From Pseudomonadota bacterium (lineage in GTDB: Bacteria; Pseudomonadota; Alphaproteobacteria; Azospirillales; Azospirillaceae), in NCBI GenBank assembly GCA_023416455.1, contig JAEZHQ010000289.1, forward strand, positions 1-7,568: a DNA stretch of 7,568 nt, given 5' to 3'. Below the pieces are notes generated by a model. The model ran no database searches, was not told the DNA's origin, and saw only the letters and a program-made list of their open reading frames with translations. The translations under genes were made by a program, and so were the position numbers. Shown here one piece after another: positions 6,471-7,568 of the stretch; within the stretch, counting starts at the first letter, position 1, and each line of letters starts with the position of its first letter.

Positions 6471-7568
6471 TTACCCCTCAAGCGCAGCGGGATAGGCGCT
6501 CATGGTGAACAGGGAGTTCTGGACGAAGCCGGTCACCTTCTTGGAATGCGCGATGAACAGGTGATCGGCGTAGAGCGGGATCACCGGAACGTCGGCCATG
6601 ACCTTCGCCTGAATCCTCCCGTACACCGCCTTGCGCTCCGCATCGCCCTTGGCACGGGCGGCGGCGACGATCAGATCCTCGATGGCGTCGTAATGGGCGG
6701 TGTTGAGGCCCGGCGGGAAGGAGGACTTGGCGAACATCGACAGGATCGGGCTGTCCGGGTCGGGGGCGCCGACCACGCCGGTCACGCAGGTCGGGACGTT
6801 GCCCTTGTTGCGGGCCTGGAGGTAGGAGGCGCGCTCCATCACCTTGATCTTCGCATTGATGCCGATGGCGGCCAGATCGTTGGCGATCGGCACCAGGATC
6901 TTGTCGAACGGGTTGGCGCCCGGCGCCACCAGATCGATGGTGAAGGCCGAAACGCCCGCTTCCTTCAGCAGAGCCTTGGCCTTGGCCGGATCGTAGGGGT
7001 AGACCGGAACGTCGGTCGAGAATTCCTGGAAGGCGCTGGTGAGGAAGCTGTTGGCCTCCTTCTTCGTGCCCTTGAAGAAGCCTTCGACCAGAGCCTTGCG
7101 GTTGATGGCGTGGCAGATCGCCTGCCGGACGCGCACGTCGTTCAGCGGCTTGATGGAGGTGTTGAGCACGAGGTTGATGGTGTGGTTGGCCTCGCGGTCG
7201 AGCACGGTGACCACGCCGCCGCTCTTCAGCCGCTGGATGACCTCCGGCTGTTGCAGGCCGAAGAAGATGTCGATTTCGCCGTTTTCCAGGGCGATGGCCG
7301 CCGCCGTTTCGTCCTTGATGATACGGAACACCAGTTCGGAAACCTTGGGCGCGCCGGCGAAGTAGGAGGGGTTGGCGGTCAGGCGCACTTCCTGGCCGGG
7401 AACCCAGGTCTGGAACACGAACGGGCCGGTGCCGATCGGGTTCATCGTGTAGGCCTTGTCGCCGATCGTCTCCAGAGCCTTGCGGCTGAGCAGCCAGCCC
7501 TGGTTGAACGCCGACACCTTGTGCAGGAAGCCGGAGTTCGGCTCCTTCAGGGTGATGACCACGCGATC
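6471..7568 (-). CDS. ABC importer solute-binding protein, family 5 (DppA/OppA-like), N-terminus beyond the right edge
   Basis: Periplasmic substrate-capturing protein of a peptide/opine/nickel-type importer. The 365 visible residues match the C-terminal two thirds of SBP_bac_5 proteins. They include VVITLKEPNSGFL near the window edge, the SRKALETIGD element, the hallmark NPIGTGPF (residues 43-50 of the visible part), and NDVRVRQAICHAINRKALVEGF. The PYDPAKAKALLKEAG element is also present. Full-length relatives are about 500-540 aa, so roughly 150 N-terminal residues including the signal peptide are missing. The reading frame is open to the last base, so this is an edge truncation and not a broken gene. 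The stop is TAA, which sits inside the translation start region of the DppB-type gene 5 nt downstream. The ligand cannot be predicted: family 5 proteins bind di- and oligopeptides, opines, glutathione, nickel chelates and other small amides. Confidence 0.95.
   Translation of the reverse strand, partial: DRVVITLKEPNSGFLHKVSAFNQGWLLSRKALETIGDKAYTMNPIGTGPFVFQTWVPGQEVRLTANPSYFAGAPKVSELVFRIIKDETAAAIALENGEIDIFFGLQQPEVIQRLKSGGVVTVLDREANHTINLVLNTSIKPLNDVRVRQAICHAINRKALVEGFFKGTKKEANSFLTSAFQEFSTDVPVYPYDPAKAKALLKEAGVSAFTIDLVAPGANPFDKILVPIANDLAAIGINAKIKVMERASYLQARNKGNVPTCVTGVVGAPDPDSPILSMFAKSSFPPGLNTAHYDAIEDLIVAAARAKGDAERKAVYGRIQAKVMADVPVIPLYADHLFIAHSKKVTGFVQNSLFTMSAYPAALEG
6474..6479 (-). promoter_or_regulatory. 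Strong ribosome-binding site of the DppB-type gene inside the end of the binding-protein gene
   Basis: GAGGGG encodes the last two residues (Glu-Gly) of the binding protein. It is followed by its TAA and then CAGCG before ATG 6465, an 8-nt spacer. It is the strongest Shine-Dalgarno match in the window. Confidence 0.6.

Noticed and set aside
3572..6481. A single 969-codon minus-strand frame ending with the DppD-type ATPase, suggesting a giant fusion protein
   Set aside because: Only the last 350 codons show homology-type sequence; the rest is the out-of-frame shadow of the two permease genes, and a good ribosome-binding site marks the true start at 4624.
4585..6495. Plus-strand open frame of over 600 codons opposite the permease genes
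   Set aside because: Extremely His/Gln/Arg/Asp-rich low-complexity translation with no domain, lying antisense to the conserved DppB- and DppC-type genes; an artefact of codon bias.
6471..7568. Binding-protein pseudogene
   Set aside because: The frame is uninterrupted to the last base of the window; the missing N-terminus is due to the window edge.

Overview
The window is a GC-rich bacterial segment in which every supported gene lies on the minus strand, so transcription runs from base 7568 towards base 1. Dense packing, very high third-position GC and the gene content suggest a metabolically versatile Gram-negative soil or plant-associated bacterium. An Azospirillum/Rhodospirillales-type alphaproteobacterium would fit, but this is inferred from style and composition only; there is no rRNA or other marker gene here.

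In transcription order, 7568-2439 encodes a complete dipeptide/oligopeptide-type ABC importer apart from the missing N-terminus of its binding protein. It comprises a family 5 solute-binding protein (6471 to beyond the right edge), a DppB-type permease (5527-6465), a DppC-type permease (4633-5523), a DppD-type ATPase (3572-4624) and a DppF-type ATPase (2439-3575). The genes are separated by 3-8 nt or overlap by 4 nt, and three ribosome-binding sites in the cluster touch or overlap the preceding stop codon, so this is one translationally coupled operon. Ten nt further on comes an isochorismatase-fold cysteine hydrolase (1787-2428) with an intact Asp-Lys-Cys triad, closest in appearance to N-carbamoylsarcosine amidohydrolase and maleamate amidohydrolase. 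A 67-nt gap follows, then an AbrB-family polytopic membrane protein (646-1719) with a clear internal duplication. After 49 nt comes a GntR-family regulator with an FCD ligand-binding domain (3-596, cut by the left edge).

The likely logic is that the ABC system imports a small amide, carbamoyl or peptide-like compound and the cysteine hydrolase removes ammonia (with or without CO2) from it. The AbrB-type protein may move a related substrate or product, and the FCD-GntR protein probably senses a carboxylate intermediate and controls the cluster. The substrate cannot be read from this sequence. No RNA genes, CRISPR arrays, insertion sequences or gene-free stretches over 300 nt are present. The operon promoter must lie beyond the right edge.

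I did not find a clearly new biological system. The most useful leads are the pairing of a peptide-type importer with a carbamoylsarcosine/maleamate-type amidase, the cysteine-rich tails of both ATPases (one with unusual spacing), and a hairpin just upstream of the regulator gene.
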